Source: Lolium rigidum (lineage: Eukaryota; Streptophyta; Magnoliopsida; Poales; Poaceae). From it: 64,000 nucleotides of DNA. Where the stretch lies: contig NC_061508.1 of the NCBI RefSeq assembly GCF_022539505.1, forward strand, positions 96,947,276-97,011,275. Direction: 5' to 3'. The position numbers were made by a program, and so were the translations under genes. Below, piece after piece: positions 43,601-55,909 of the stretch; within the stretch, counting starts at the first letter, position 1, and each line of letters begins with the position of its first letter. A model generated the notes under the pieces. That model ran no database searches, was not told the origin of the DNA, and was given only the letters and a program-made list of their open reading frames with translations.

Positions 43601-45571
43601 TCTTGGAACAGCAAACGATGGTCTGACGCAACGGTGAGCTTGATGGAAGCTTGCAGGTCCGTGGCGGACGATCATCGGCGTGGGCGTCGTCTGCGGCGTT
43701 CCCGCGGACCAATGGCGATGTCTGGGAGGTGCACGGTGACGTCGTGAGTCGATTGGCGCAGAGAGTCAGGGCGGAGGTGACACGAGGGAGCGGGGCAGCT
43801 GGTGCTCTGGGCGTGCCAGGGTGCTCGCCGTGCGCGCACTGGCGCGTGCGTGTGCACGGCTGGGCGCGTCTGGCCACGTCGATTTCTGCACGTTGCGATG
43901 GATTCCCTCGTCGAGGCTGAGGCTGGGCATGGTCAGGAGAGTGAGAGGAGTGAGCTTGACATGGTGGTGCAGGCTGGAGCTGATCAGAGAGGGAGAGAGC
44001 AAGTGGGTGGCATGCCATGCCACGTCATGGAAGCTTTTGGTCAAGGTGAGCGAGCTCCAGTGTTTGCAGGTGATGAAAATGGTGCAGGAGGGTGAGGTGA
44101 TGCTCCAGGGCTGCAGGGGTGGCCAGGGTTGGACTTGGTCTCCTCCAATTTCCAGCATGGGCTCAACATTACACCTTGCCTGCAAGGTGTTTGATCATAT
44201 GGCCGCAAGAAAAATATTTTTGAATTTTGGAAAGATTTTTGGTGGATTGTAATCATATATTATTTGAAGTAGATTGGAGGTGGTGGTGGTCAATTTGGTG
44301 TTGATTTGCAAAATTTCAAATTGGGGTTGATCTTCTCTTTGTTTCAATGTCTCCACTTGGCTTCTCTATTTTGGTCAACGTAGGCAGAGTCAACCATGAT
44401 GGTCAACATCAAACTTGTTCATCTTGACATGGTCTTGGATGAGGTGGAGAGAGTTGACCAAGTTTGGTTTAAGAATAATCCAAACCAGGGGTGCAAAGTG
44501 GGTAAGATGTTATACATGGGCAAAGTGACCATTATCACATGTTAGTTGAATTTGAATTCTTCTTTGATTTGAATTGGGTTTCTTTGATTCAAAAGGGTGT
44601 GTTATTGATATATAAGTGTTTTACAAACAATTGCACAAGCCATGGTGGCCTTGGTTGAAGATTTGAAAAGTGGGCCAAAGTGTATGTGAGTGAAAATGGA
44701 ATTTTCTCACTATTTCATTTCTCTCCATTTGGTTTGTTTTTTCTTTACTTACAAGTGATTCTTATTAGTTTAGGAACATTTCCAAACCATTGAAACCATT
44801 CCAAAAGGTCTAGCTCAAAGATTTGCAAAAATGGCCATAACACATAAGAGGTGATATTCCAATTTTTCTTATTTTCTCCTTTTGTTCATCTTTCTTTACT
44901 TGGGCAAGGTCTAGGGTCCATTTAGGGTGAGATTAGGTTTAGAGATGGTTTCACACCATTTGGTCAAGGTATAAAGGTATAGGTCAAGGTTTGGGTAAAA
45001 TGGCTATGTGCCACATATGCCTCTATGCATATGTTCATTTGATTTTTAATTTGATTGTTCTTGACCCATTTGATGTTGTTGAGTGTTGAAATGGTATAGA
45101 GGAGTGATCCAACCATTCACAACAAGTCCTAGGGTCAAGATCCTCAAATTCACAAATTTGCTATTTACTCACATATGCCTCTATGGCATTTTTAGTTTCT
45201 TTTTATCTTCTTTGGTTTCTCCTTGAATTTGGCTTGATAAGCACTAGGTAAGGTTTATGAAGGTTTTCCAATCCTCTAAATAAAGTGGAAAGGCCTAGGG
45301 TAAAGTTTTACAAAAATATCCATAGGCACATATGCCTTTTTCTTATTTAAATTCCTATTTATTTTGTTTTAACTGGGATGGTGAAAAGAGGGGTGAGATT
45401 TAGGGTTTAATATCATTTCAAAAATACTTCCACAAACAATCATGGCAATAGCATAAGAATTAAGCAAGATCACTATGTATCAAACTTAATTTAATAAAAG
45501 TTTTTGTTGGTTCCAAAATTTGGAAAAAGGGAAATTCATTTTGTTTGTTTTGAAATTCTTGGGATGTTACA
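40694..45571 (-). mobile_element. Element C: 4.9-kb solo LTR
   Basis: The sequence between TGTCAACACCCGGATTTT and TTCTTGGGATGTTACA is flanked by GCAGG (40689-40693 and 45572-45576). LTR2 of element A lacks it and so gives the empty site. No primer site, purine tract or internal direct repeat is seen, so it is a solo LTR left by recombination. On the minus strand it begins TGTAACATCCCAAGAA. The size suits large-LTR Triticeae gypsy families of the Sukkula kind, but I have not assigned a family. Confidence 0.88.
40954..41050 (-). other. Short acidic ORF end and GAGTAC/GTACTC hairpin in LTR C
   Basis: On the minus strand a GAGTACTTGAAAGTACTC inverted repeat (41045-41062) is followed by an open stretch ending WPDYEAEQQYEDDDQQDAYD then Asn and a stop (40954-40956). 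LTR E has the same order: hairpin, then acidic peptide, then stop. Whether it is translated is unknown. Confidence 0.4.
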
Positions 45572-45900
45572 GCAGGGTTATGGACGCCATCGTTTATCTT
45601 CAGGACTCTTAGTCCAATTTGTATCTTGTCCGTACTCGGACGTATTTGATCTTCTGTATGATTTGGATCTTTGTATGTATCTATTTGTATCTTGACTCAT
45701 TGGAGTCATTGTTGTAATATATATGTTTCTTGTGGGCTCTATTGTATTCCTGTTGTAATATTACCGCTCGTGTTAATTCCTCTGGCATCACGTGTGTGAT
45801 TTGTCGCGCACGTCGTGTCGGAGGGCGTCTCAGAATCGATACCGTGCGGATTTCAGCGGGATCGCTGGAATCCTCATGGTACCGGTACCGGGGCGTCACA

Positions 45901-46369
45901 AGTTGGTATCAGAGCTCAGGTTGACGGTACCCCCACTAGTCCAGCCTGTAGGATAACCTTGCCAACGGTCGTTGAGTTTAGACTGTCAAAACCTATTTTC
46001 GAAAATTTGTTGGATAGTTCTGATTAGCTCTGAATTTTCTCCTTACCTAAATTATTTCTCCTCTTACCTTTGTGATTTTTTAGTCTTCTCTCTTATCTGT
46101 GTTCTCCGAGTCTTAGGTTTCGACGTGGGTGGACGATCTTTGCCCCCTCATCTAATAGGTCCGATCTTCGGAGGATCCGACAAAAGCGCATCATCAACAG
46201 CGGAACAACGACTTCTGGTTAGTGGTGTCGACTGTTCTACATGGAGCAACAATTCTTTTTAGTGGTGTCGAGGAGAGCGACACATCGCCTAAAGATCTGA
46301 TAGTTCACCTCTCTCCCCCGAACCTTGATGTGGAACCTCGGGGCGAGGTTCCTTGTTAGTGGTGTCGAT
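45901..46369 (+). other. Internal domain of element A (469 bp)
   Basis: It starts with the primer site, contains no open frame of note, and ends against LTR2. TTAGTGGTGTCGA occurs three times (46219, 46259, 46356). The last copy touches LTR2, and the segment GAACCTCGGGGCGAGGTTCC before it is an inverted repeat. Confidence 0.8.
45904..45915 (+). other. Primer-binding site of element A (initiator-Met tRNA)
   Basis: TGGTATCAGAGC lies three bases after LTR1. It is the standard plant retrotransposon primer site. Confidence 0.92.
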
Positions 46370-49300
46370 TGTAACGGCCCCGGGTAGTACCCCCTATTAG
46401 ACTTGTTTGTTCTTTTCTTTAATGCATCATCATGGCATATGCACCATATCATCCATGTTTTTCAACAAAATAAAATTATTTTATAACCCTCCCTTGTCTA
46501 TTCTTTTAAATAAAACCCTAATCTCTCTCTCCCCCATATTTCTTATTTTATAATTAATCTTTTCCAAAAAAATAGTTTTTGAATATAATGTGCTTTGTTT
46601 TGGTTCCAAATAAAATAAATATTTTGGAAAACTATTTCTTTTAACCTCACTCCCATCTTCGATTCAATTCAAAACAGAATTGGATTTGTTTTCAAATGTT
46701 TAGAAAATAAAAACAGAAAAGGAAACCCTCCTCTTCTCTTCCCGGGCCCTCTCTCCTTCTTTCTTTCTGGCCTTCTTTCTGTTTTCGGCCTAGACCAGCC
46801 TAGCAATAGGCTGGCCTTTTCTTTCTCCCCGCCGAGGCCCATCCCTCGAGCCCAACCCACCTCCAGCCCATACCCCTTCGCTCCTTTCTTCCCCTGCTTG
46901 TCAGCTTCCTCAAAAGCGAGCACGAGAATGGCGTGGTGGAGACAGTGGTCCTCCCGTCTCTCCATTCTCACCCGCTCCCCCTTCCCTTTATTTTCCACTC
47001 CTCGAGGCCCCAGAAACCCTAGCCATCTCTTCCCCTCTCCCGCCGCCACTTTCCCCCTTCCTCTTTTTCTTTCGCTGCGAGAACCACCGAGCACCACCGA
47101 CACAGTTCGCCGGTGCCTGATAACCCACAAGTATAGGGGATCGCGGCAGTCTTCGAGGGAAGTAAAACCCAAATTTATTGATTCGACACAAGGGGAGGTA
47201 AAGAATACTTATAAGCCTTAACAACTGAGTTGTCAATTCAGCTGCACCTGGAAAAGCACTAATAACGAGGGTGATGTGAAAGCAGCAGATAGTATGAGAG
47301 CAATAGTAACATGTAACACGACGAGCGAGTAGCAATAACACAGGAGCAATGGCACCGGAAAATAGTTGATACTACTTCCAATGACATGTAGAACGAGTAT
47401 ATAATGATGAGAGATGGACCGGGGTTCCCATCTATCTACACTAGTGGCAACTCTCCAATAACAAGTGTTGGGTGAACAAATTACGATCGGGCAATTGATA
47501 GGATTGAAATAGCATTCGGACAGAATATCAAGATCATTAATCATGTAGGCATGTTTTCCATATATAGTCGTACGTGCTCGCAATGAGAAACTTGCACAAC
47601 ATCTTTTGTCCTACCAGCCGGTGGCAGCCGGGCCTCTAGGGAATCTACTGGAAATTAAGGTACTCCTTTTAATAGAGCACCGGAGCAAAGCATTAACACT
47701 CGGTGAAAACATGTGATCCTCACATCACCGCCATCCCCTCCGGTTGTCCCGATTTCTGTCACTTCGGGGCCTTTGGTTCCGGACAGCGACATGTGCATAC
47801 AACTTGTAGATACAATCTAAGCAATAAGTATAGAGCTTGAATCTAAGATCATGCCACTCGGGCCCTAGTGACAAGCATTAAGCATAACAAGATTGCAGCA
47901 ACAATAACTTCATAAACTTTGTAGATAGACAATCATAACGTAACAATCCATCGGATCCCGACAAACACAACACCGATTACATCAGATGAATCTCAATCAT
48001 GTAAGGCAGCTCATGAGATCATTGTATTGAAGTACATGGGGGAGAGAATACCAACTAGCTACAGCTAGAACCCGTAGTCCATGGGGGAACTACTCACGGA
48101 GCATGATGGAGGCGATGGCGTTGATGGAGATGGCTTCCGGGGCACTTCCCCGTCCCGGCAGGGTGCCGGAACGAGACTTCGTCCCCCGAATTGGAGTTTC
48201 GCGATGGTGGCGGCGCCCTGGAGTCTTTCTGGAGTTTCGTCAAAAGGTACTGCGTTTTTAGGTCGAAAGGGCTTAAATAGGCGAAGAGGCGGCGCAGGAG
48301 GGGCGACAGGGTGGCCCCACAGTAGGCCGGCGCGGCCAAGGTGTGGCCCGCATGGCCCACATGTGTGGTGGCCCGTGGCTCTCCTCCGACTCCCCTTCGG
48401 TGTTCTGGGTGCTTCCGGGAAAAATAGGATGTTTGGTCTTCGTTTCGTCGAATTCCGAGAATATTGCCCGAACAGCCTTTCTGGAACCAAAAACAGCGAG
48501 AAAACAGGAACCGGCACTCGTGGCATCTTGTTAATAGGTTAGTTCCGGAAAACGCATAAAATCATCATAAAGTGCAAGCAAAACATGTAAGTATTGCCAT
48601 AAAACAAGCATGGAACATCAGAAATTATAGGTACGTTGGAGACGTATCAGTGCCCCGTTGATTTCGGCTCTCCCGCGGCAAGCCAACACCACCAGCGGCT
48701 CTGCCTCGCTCTCCTCTTCATCCCAGTGGAAGGAATCGAGCCAGGTCGTCCCGTGTCGTCACCAAGTTCGTCGTTTCTGTGCGTCGGCCACCGCACTCCA
48801 TCAACGATTCCAGCAATCACCGTCCATCTCCGGCCACGCCGAGCTCTCCGTCGCCTTCCTGGTACCATCGCGAACCTCCTGGACATCTTCCTCTCCCTCT
48901 TTGTTTCTGGGTTCGCCCTTTTCACGGTTGTGCCGGCCGCCTCTCCGCAGATGCTCCCTGCCAGTGGCACTCCGGCGACCTCTTGGAAGCGGCGCCACCT
49001 CCATCTGGTCCGCACCGACGAGGCGAGCCCGACCCTCCCTTCCGCGCTTCCGGGGACACCGCCAAACGCCCGCGCGCACCTTGTCTGTCCGCGGTGGTCA
49101 CCGCCGCTCCCCGCGCCGCGCGTGGCATCCCTTGCGTCGAGCACCTTCTGTGCGTGCAGCCAAGCTTCGCCACGCTGGCGCCACGTCGGATCCCCAGGCC
49201 CCACCCGTCAGCTGCAGCGGCTCAGATCTCGCTAGGTGAGAAAAACCCTCCAGATCCAGATCTAGGTCTTTTGCAAAGAAACCCCTGCCTTTTTGGTTTT

Positions 49301-51640
49301 CCTAACCCGCGGCCCTTGCCCTGCCAGCAGCTATCTGTCCCAGTCAGCAACGCCCGAACCCGCGCGTCAGCCTCTGGGGCTAGCTCCTCTTCTGTATAAA
49401 ACTGATTTTCCCCTTTTCTCTATTTTTCTGAAAATTGCTGCAAATACTTTAAACTTGCAAAAATCATATCTCTCCAACCGTAACTCGAAATAAAATGTGT
49501 TATATATGAAAATTGATCAGAAAAATGTGCTGAACATGAATATGCCATCCATATGCCTGTTTGCATCTTGCATCATGACGTGTCCTTGTAGTTTGTGCAT
49601 ATCACCTAACATATATGCGGAGTATTTCGGAACACCGACGTGGTTTTCCCCGCTCAGTTTAATATTGAAGTAGATCACCCTTGCCATGTCGTGCCATGCT
49701 AATCAACACTTAAATTTGTCGGTAGAAAATGCAACTCCAACTCTAATTTGTTTGTCCGGGGTTCCGACTCCGATTAATATGGATAAGTTGCATCGCATCA
49801 TGTTTGCCATGCCATGCATATCATACCATGAGCATGCTGATTCTTTTGCTGTAGTAGTAAGATGTGCATCCGTTGGTTGTTGTAGTGCTTTGCTTCTTCC
49901 CGGATAAGATCACGAAGTGTTGATGTGAGATACGACGAGTTCTCCGACAAGTTCTTCTGCAGCTTTCCACAGGCGAGCCTCTCTCTTCACCTATTTTACA
50001 TTTCTCTCTCCCTCTCACTGCTATCCTTAGGTTGCGATTCTTTAACGAGTCACGTGTCCTATTCCACTTGTTTACCATAATAATCCTATATGTATCATTT
50101 CTTACCCATAGCCGTTGCTTGATGTTTGACCCTTGCGAGTCGTAGGCGTGTTTAGGCTCTGTTGTTTATCTCGATCTGTTATCGGGATATGTTGGGTTGT
50201 TGGGAGGTTATCACATGCTATATCAGTTGTTGGAGATACACATGCTTTACTTAACAACTAAAATTGTAAGCAGAGGCATCTGTGAGCCCCTTTGCGAAAG
50301 CATCGGAACTTTGACTCACTAATGTCCCCTAGGACCCGAGTTCTTGTTATCTGTTCCGAGATTGAGCGCTCTACCCATGCGTGGGGATGATTATCGGGAC
50401 CCCCCTCACCCTTTACCTTTTCTCAAGTTAGTTGAAAAGGGGGCCACAACCTTGGTTTTATTTGCCTATGCCATGTATGCCATGTTTACTTACTGTTGCC
50501 TTCGGGTGTTTACTTCCTGTTGCCTTCAGGTGTTTATATTCTGTACTGTACCTTGCGGGACGTTTAGCGAAGCGTGTTGTTCGCACGCCTAGCCGCCGTC
50601 GCAAACCCTGAGTCCGCTTCGGAGTACGGCCGGACTTCATCACGGGTAGCTTAGTCGGGTGGCCCCCCTAGACTTTCTTGTTGAACTGGGAACGGTCTTG
50701 TTGTGAGACATCGCTTGTCGTAAGCGGGTCGAGCATGCGTATGGTTACATTTGGACAACCCCTGCAGGGTGTACATCTTATCGATAAGCCGTGTCCGCGG
50801 TTATGGACGACTTGGAATTGTATGGCTTGATCATAGAACAACTTACACATTATACTTGTTGTTAATAATCTGATAATAACTTGCGTAGTAATATAGCATT
50901 ACTACAACCGATACCTAATAAAACTTGTCCACCGTTGAGTGCCTTTTACATTGCTTCTTCGCCTTGTTGAAGGGGATATGTGTAATCGGCTGGGTTATGT
51001 TTGTGTAATATTTATCTGTTACCTTGTGCGCTCTCTTATCTTTTCTGAATAGACGGATATTGTAGCGTGTCTCTATTGGTTATAGTTTTGCTGCCGCTAA
51101 ACCTACCATATAGCCCCCGGTGATATATTCGCCTGGCGAGCATAGCCATTTCTAGTCTCGCTAAGTACGTGCCGGAGTTCGTTCCTTGGTACTTACCCTC
51201 GCCTTTTCTCTTTCTCTTTTGTTTCCTCCTCTTGTCGGAAACCGATGGCCCGACTTCGACAGGTACGAGATGATGACGTTAGCAAGGTTACCCTTCTGGC
51301 TTAGCCTGGGCAGGGTTATATGGACGCCATCGTTTATCTTCAGGACTCTTAGTCCAATTTGTATCTTGTCCGTACTCGGACGTATTTGATCTTCTGTATG
51401 ATTTGGATCTTTCTATGTATCTCTTTGTATCTTGACTCATTGGAGTCATTGTCGTAATATATATGTTTCTTGTGGACTCTATTGTAATCATGTTATAATG
51501 TTACCGCTCGTGTTAATTCCTCTGGCATTACGTGTGTGATTTGTCGCGCACGTTGTGTCGGAGGGCATCTCAGAATCGATACCGTGCGGATTTCGGCGAG
51601 ATCGCTGGAATCCTCATGGTACCGGTTCCGGGGCTTCACA
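46370..51640 (+). repeat. LTR2 (3') of element A, interrupted by D
   Basis: Starts TGTAACGGCCCCGGGTAG and ends GGGGCTTCACA. About 3.73 kb after removal of solo LTR D. It keeps the 1,014-bp segment lost from LTR1 and serves as the empty-site reference for elements B and C. Confidence 0.9.
47118..48649 (-). mobile_element. Element D: 1.5-kb solo LTR
   Basis: Begins TGATAACCCACAAGTATAGG and ends TTGGAGACGTATCA, flanked by GTGCC (47113-47117 and 48650-48654). LTR1 of element A at 24911-24925 shows the uninterrupted site. The sequence belongs to a very abundant Triticeae LTR family that begins TGATACGTCTCC on the other strand. I do not name it. No internal domain remains. Confidence 0.93.
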
Positions 51641-51645
51641 AAGGG

Positions 51646-51866
51646 GCACCGCCACCGCCGCTGTGGCCGAGGCCGGGGCCGGGGCTGTGGCCGGGCCGGG
51701 GCCGGAGCCGGGGCCAAGGCCAGGGCCGGGGCCAGGGCCGAGGCCGGCAGCAGCGGCGGCTGAGGTGCGGTGGTCCGGGGGCGGCTGCTCAGAGCGGGGC
51801 GGGTAGATCCTCCGCCGCCGCCCGGGAGGGGGGCGGGAGAGGAGGAGGCGACGGCTAGGTTAGTCA
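51646..51866 (-). mobile_element. LINE-like element, 5' part
   Basis: GC-rich DNA that continues the element at 23096-24154 beyond element A. On the minus strand it starts CCTAGCCGTCGCCTCCTCCT, like the 5' ends of Triticeae LINEs, and borders the second copy of the target duplication (51867-51876). Confidence 0.6.
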
Positions 51867-51876
51867 TGTATTCCTG

Positions 51877-54409
51877 TGTATTGGTGGTAGTATCGGGAAT
51901 AATGAATAGTGTCACATGCCCCACTAGACAACGTAATTGAATATGATCAACTGCGGGTACAGATGACGGGCCGACGTCCTGGACGGCTGGACCAACAGCC
52001 AGTCCCAGAGCCATGAACGGCATGTTGATCCGGATCCTGGACGAGCTCGGCACAGCCACGACCATGGATATCGGTGGTGAGAAACCTAGCTCGGCTCTCC
52101 GGCTAGCGGGGCCGCGGCGGGCGGCGGTGGTGGACTGGTGGTGGCTCGCGTGGAGAGAAGTAAAAGAAGCGAAAACAGAGAACATTGATGAAATATCTCC
52201 TCCGATGATTGCTTCGAATACTAGTAGAACCTTAAAAAACCGAGTCTTAAGATTCAGCATAAACGGAAGAACCAGCCAAAAGAAACCAGATCTGAAGAAA
52301 TGGAGAAGAACGCCGAGCGGAAGTACGTCTCCTCTCTCTGAGCCAGAGTGGAGTAGTTCGTCTGACGTTTGTGGTGAGCGGCAGGATCGCGCGTGGCAGG
52401 TCGTGCTCCTGGGCGTCTTCGCCAACCAACAAGATGAAGCGTTGAGGCGGTCTAGCACTGCCGAGAAGGTGAGGGGCGGATCCAGGATTTGGGCATAGGG
52501 GGGCGAGAGTCGAAAGAGACAGCGGTCACACATCAAATATGATGCACATATATGCAATATGTCCTCGCATGGAAATTGTATCTCTCTTCTGCAACAATGT
52601 TCCATATCAACAAGTGTGCTCAGAAAATTACTCAAACAAAATACTTTTGATAGCTACAATTTATATTTGTTCTATCATATTTTCAGCGTTTGAAGCAATG
52701 GGCTTGAAAAAGGCCATATATATGTTCTACATATTATTTCTCTTCAATTTTTCCTAGGAGACGTATAGCTAAGCTAAATTAGATCTATCTCTCATATGAG
52801 CAGATAGAACTACACTAACTAATCCGTTAGCCACTACCGTCAGCAAAATAGATCAAATAGTTGTCCGGATGTACCTTGAGAAATCTGGACGATGGTCCGG
52901 CCACGGTGATCAGCGGCAGTTGTTCAGTCATCGCCCAGTGCTGGACTTAAGAGGCAGAAGCGGCAGCCGCTTCCGAGGTCCGAGCACACGCTGACGGAAC
53001 GCCATAGCACGACCGGGAGAGCGGCGGCGCGGCGATGTGTGAGTTACTAGTACTAGATAATTCCCCGCGCGTTGCTGCGGAAATATATGGTAAAAATACT
53101 TTATAAAAATATATTAAATTACTGGAAAAACATATATCAATGCTTGCATAAATATTAAATTAGAAAATCAAAATTTAACTATGCCATTCTCATGAAACAT
53201 GAAATATAAGAATATAACATAGTATGTGTACATGCCTAGTAGAAATGAATATGTCTCTGGATGGTTCCAAGAGAACCTAGGATACACACCAAAGATGTTA
53301 ATTGCGACACGGTCTGGAAGCGAAAAAAAGTTCCATACAAACTGAAATAAATTAGGAGAGCTAAGAAGTCAGAACTAATGGAATTGAAAGACGATTTTGA
53401 GCAATCTTTCCAAATCAATGTATGGATGCATCAAGGTACGACCTATACATGCACGCAAAAAATGTTACCTTGCCGCTGCTCTCTTCGTCTTTCTTTGAAC
53501 CTTCTAGTATCTCCGAAAGGCCAAATCCAGCACACAACGATGTGCTTCTTAATTCCAGTGTTATCTCTTGTCTGTCGATCGATCTGGAAACTCGTTGCTT
53601 TTACAGAGGTATAGGAAGAAAGAATAGAGCCGTATGGCGGCTCTTTGCTTTTCCAGGAAAGTATAAGCTCGTATCGGCAAGGGCGGCCAAACCCCGTCAC
53701 TGAAATCATAATTGCCTGGACCGCTGCATTATCCTGCTGTTTTCCTTCTCAGTTCTCACAGCAACAGGACATTTATTCGAGAGAGGAAAATTCTCGTTTG
53801 CGTCGCTGACGCGCTTGAGGACATCGCAGGGGGTGACTGAGAGATCGATTTTTATAGCTTGTTCTGGTGCTCGGAGGGGCAAGGGGGGACAAATGGACAT
53901 AGCTCGACCCAGTAGGCAAAGCGATGTGTTATCAAACATTAGGAAGGTGGAGCGATGGACTGAAGTGAAGCTAAAAAGATGGTTCGTCTCTTCTAGTGGA
54001 GCAGTAAAAACATGCATGTCGTCTGTTCATATCATAACGCAGAGAGATGGGGTGCTGCATGCTATCAATAGTGGAATCAAGCAATATAAATTAAATCTTC
54101 TCTTAGAAATAAAATATGATGTGGCATGTTCGCTGAGGTGGATAGGCTGCATGTTGAGAGAAATCACTTAGTGGGTTGCTCCTATTTAGATATTATAGAT
54201 TTGTTGATGGATTAATCACTCCAGGCCGCACGTATCTAGTGTCATTGCTCAGTAACTAGGCCATCTAATTCCCGAGCCATTTGGGCTTGGGCCATATGAC
54301 AATTGTGTAATGCTCATAACCAATTAGGATTAGCCCATCCATATGGTAATTAGAGCTGGCCCCTGCCGTACAGTCTTGGGGGTGGCCGACGCATGGGGGG
54401 GGGGAGAGA
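51877..54409. other. Unidentified DNA, possibly gene remnants
   Basis: A frame of 161 codons (52013-52498 +) is open but has no domain I know, and the opposite strand is open over the same stretch, so coding is doubtful. A transposon-end-like motif CCCCGCGCGTTGCTGCGG lies at 53064-53081, without a partner that I can find. The remaining DNA is AT-rich with no repeat or gene that can be supported. Confidence 0.35.
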
Positions 54410-55661
54410 GGTCTCGTGGCCGTCTAGGCCGAACGCCTCCGCCTAACTCCGCACGTCGTACCCTTCCCAGTCGCCGGCGTCGGAGTAGGTGATGTAGATG
54501 ACGGCGCCGTCCTGGGCATCCTCGTTGGGGAACGCGAGCGAGGGAAACATGAGCAGGTGCGCGGCCACAGCGGCAGAGAGTGTGACACGAGCAACCGGCA
54601 TGGTCCGTCCCGAGGCGAGGTGGCGGTCCTCTCGAGAGGCGGCGAACTCCTCCCAGCACGACCCTAGAGAGCTCCCCCCACGGCTCGCCTGGACCTAGAT
54701 TGGGGACGGGTGTGCTTGCTCTTGTCGTCGTATTGGAAATTGTGGGTGAGAAAGTAGACCCTGATTATGACAACGGGGGGAATCATTGACGCCGCCGGTG
54801 AAGTGTCTCTGTGTCGCACCCGTCCCATGCTCTATACGCGCGCCGCCAGGCGAGTCGCCGGAATCATGGTCGTGGTGAACCGCCGAACCGGTGATGTGCT
54901 TCTGGAGTAGTGTTGCGGTGTGGCCTCCTATGTTTCCTGAAATCCTGAGCATAAATTAATTTTGGGCCGTTCAGATACCTAACTCACGCGCGAGTCGACA
55001 TCGAAGTCGGTTTCCTATACTGGTCCATGATAATCCTGGACGTTTTGTTCCACAGATCTAGTTCGGCGGTACCACTAATATGGAAACTCAATCCAACTTG
55101 CTCGTTAGTGTAAAGCCGAGCACGTACGACTACGACCGTAGAATGCTCTGTTGGATTATTAGGCAATTTCTGTGTGAGTTTAATTACCGAAAGCAACATT
55201 ATATATGCACAAGCATACTTAACCACACATATCAGACTAAGCACATGCATCAGATTTGAACATGGAACAAGTAGCAATGCAAGGTAGGAGAGGAAAAGCA
55301 CGTACATCGCGACCGGGAAGGTCGCACCAGCAGCACCACCATGGGAGTTGTTGATGTCGCCCATGGTGTAATCGGAGACGTCGATGAAGCAATCGAACCG
55401 TCGAAGAAGAGCACGAACAGCAGCGAGCAGTCGCGCCGAGGCGCTCCCCGAAAACCTTATTGCCCGTCTCCCGGTGCAGGATCTCAACGGACGGGGATTC
55501 GGAGGCCTACTCTCCCGGACGGCTGTGCAGGCAGTCGCCGGGATGGGGAAGACTAGAGAGTAGCCCATCAAAAGAAACTTTGCGAGAGAGACGGACTAGA
55601 GAGTTCTGAGAGCTGTATTCTCCAGATCTGATATGTCTCCTTGAATATCCTGGGAGGAGAG
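54410..55661. repeat. 1.5-kb tandem duplication, copy 1
   Basis: This stretch recurs 1,500 bp downstream (55910-57162) with about 11 differences. The full unit is 54410-55909. The 248 bp at 55662-55909 have no second copy in view because element E cuts copy 2 at the matching point. Confidence 0.95.
54984..55571 (-). CDS. Hypothetical ORF in duplication copy 1, unrecognised
   Basis: A 195-codon open frame starting MMGYSLVFPIPATACTAV with Arg-rich and hydrophobic parts (FPVAMYVLFLSYLALLLV). A GTACGTGC donor-like site within it and an AG-ending tract near 54955 suggest that a spliced transcript might join this to the frames further left (54695-54952 and the stretch ending AVIYITYSDAGDWEG). No domain was recognised and the homologous frame in copy 2 is also open. 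Low confidence that it is a protein gene. Confidence 0.25.
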   Translation of the reverse strand: MMGYSLVFPIPATACTAVRESRPPNPRPLRSCTGRRAIRFSGSASARLLAAVRALLRRFDCFIDVSDYTMGDINNSHGGAAGATFPVAMYVLFLSYLALLLVPCSNLMHVLSLICVVKYACAYIMLLSVIKLTQKLPNNPTEHSTVVVVRARLYTNEQVGLSFHISGTAELDLWNKTSRIIMDQYRKPTSMSTRA

Positions 55662-55909
55662 CCACCCCGACCGCGTTGCCACGCGTAGGAAGCAGGGGAC
55701 ACGCGGCGAGCATGCACATGCAGGTCGACACGTACCCAACTCAGTTGGTGCACCAAGCAAAAAATTTAGGTTTTCTTGAGTGTGTCTCAAACTCGAACTC
55801 GAGTCACGAAACGCGACGTGCGTGCGTGACGTGCCGAGCCGAGGTGGGGCGGGCGGAGGAGGAGGAGTGCGCAAGGGCTCCTTCTATTCTCACTTACTTG
55901 GAAGGAGTA

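Larger units (their letters stand above)
24155..45900 (+). repeat. LTR1 (5') of element A, interrupted by B and C
   Basis: LTR1 sequence occupies 24155-26416, 40553-40693 and 45577-45900. The gaps are elements B and C with their target duplications. Comparison with LTR2 shows that LTR1 also lacks a 1,014-bp segment (48717-49730 of LTR2) at the junction 24966/24967. It ends GGGGCGTCACA at 45900. Confidence 0.9.
24155..51640 (+). mobile_element. Element A: LARD-like LTR retrotransposon with nested insertions
   Basis: LTR1 begins TGTAACGGCCCCGGGTAG at 24155. LTR2 begins with the same sequence at 46370 and ends CGGGGCTTCACA at 51640. The target duplication is AAGGG (24150-24154 and 51641-51645). 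A Met-tRNA primer site follows LTR1. Taking out elements B, C and D, LTR1 is about 2.73 kb, LTR2 about 3.73 kb and the internal domain 469 bp. The internal domain has no gag or pol, so the element is non-autonomous and of the large-LTR (LARD-like) kind. Confidence 0.92.

Noticed and set aside
43099..44252. Several open frames of 90-166 codons on both strands
   Set aside because: GC-rich leader part of solo LTR C, with frames open on both strands and no domain.
48065..48542. Overlapping 153-codon frames on both strands
   Set aside because: Both lie within solo LTR D and mirror one another. LTR sequence of this family is noncoding.
51493..52635. 380-codon open frame on the minus strand
   Set aside because: It crosses the LTR boundary of element A and the LINE target duplication, so it joins unrelated DNA of different ages and cannot be an old gene.
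53064..53230. Possible MITE starting near CCCCGCGCGTTGCTGCGG
   Set aside because: No inverted partner or target duplication was found, so it is left unannotated.
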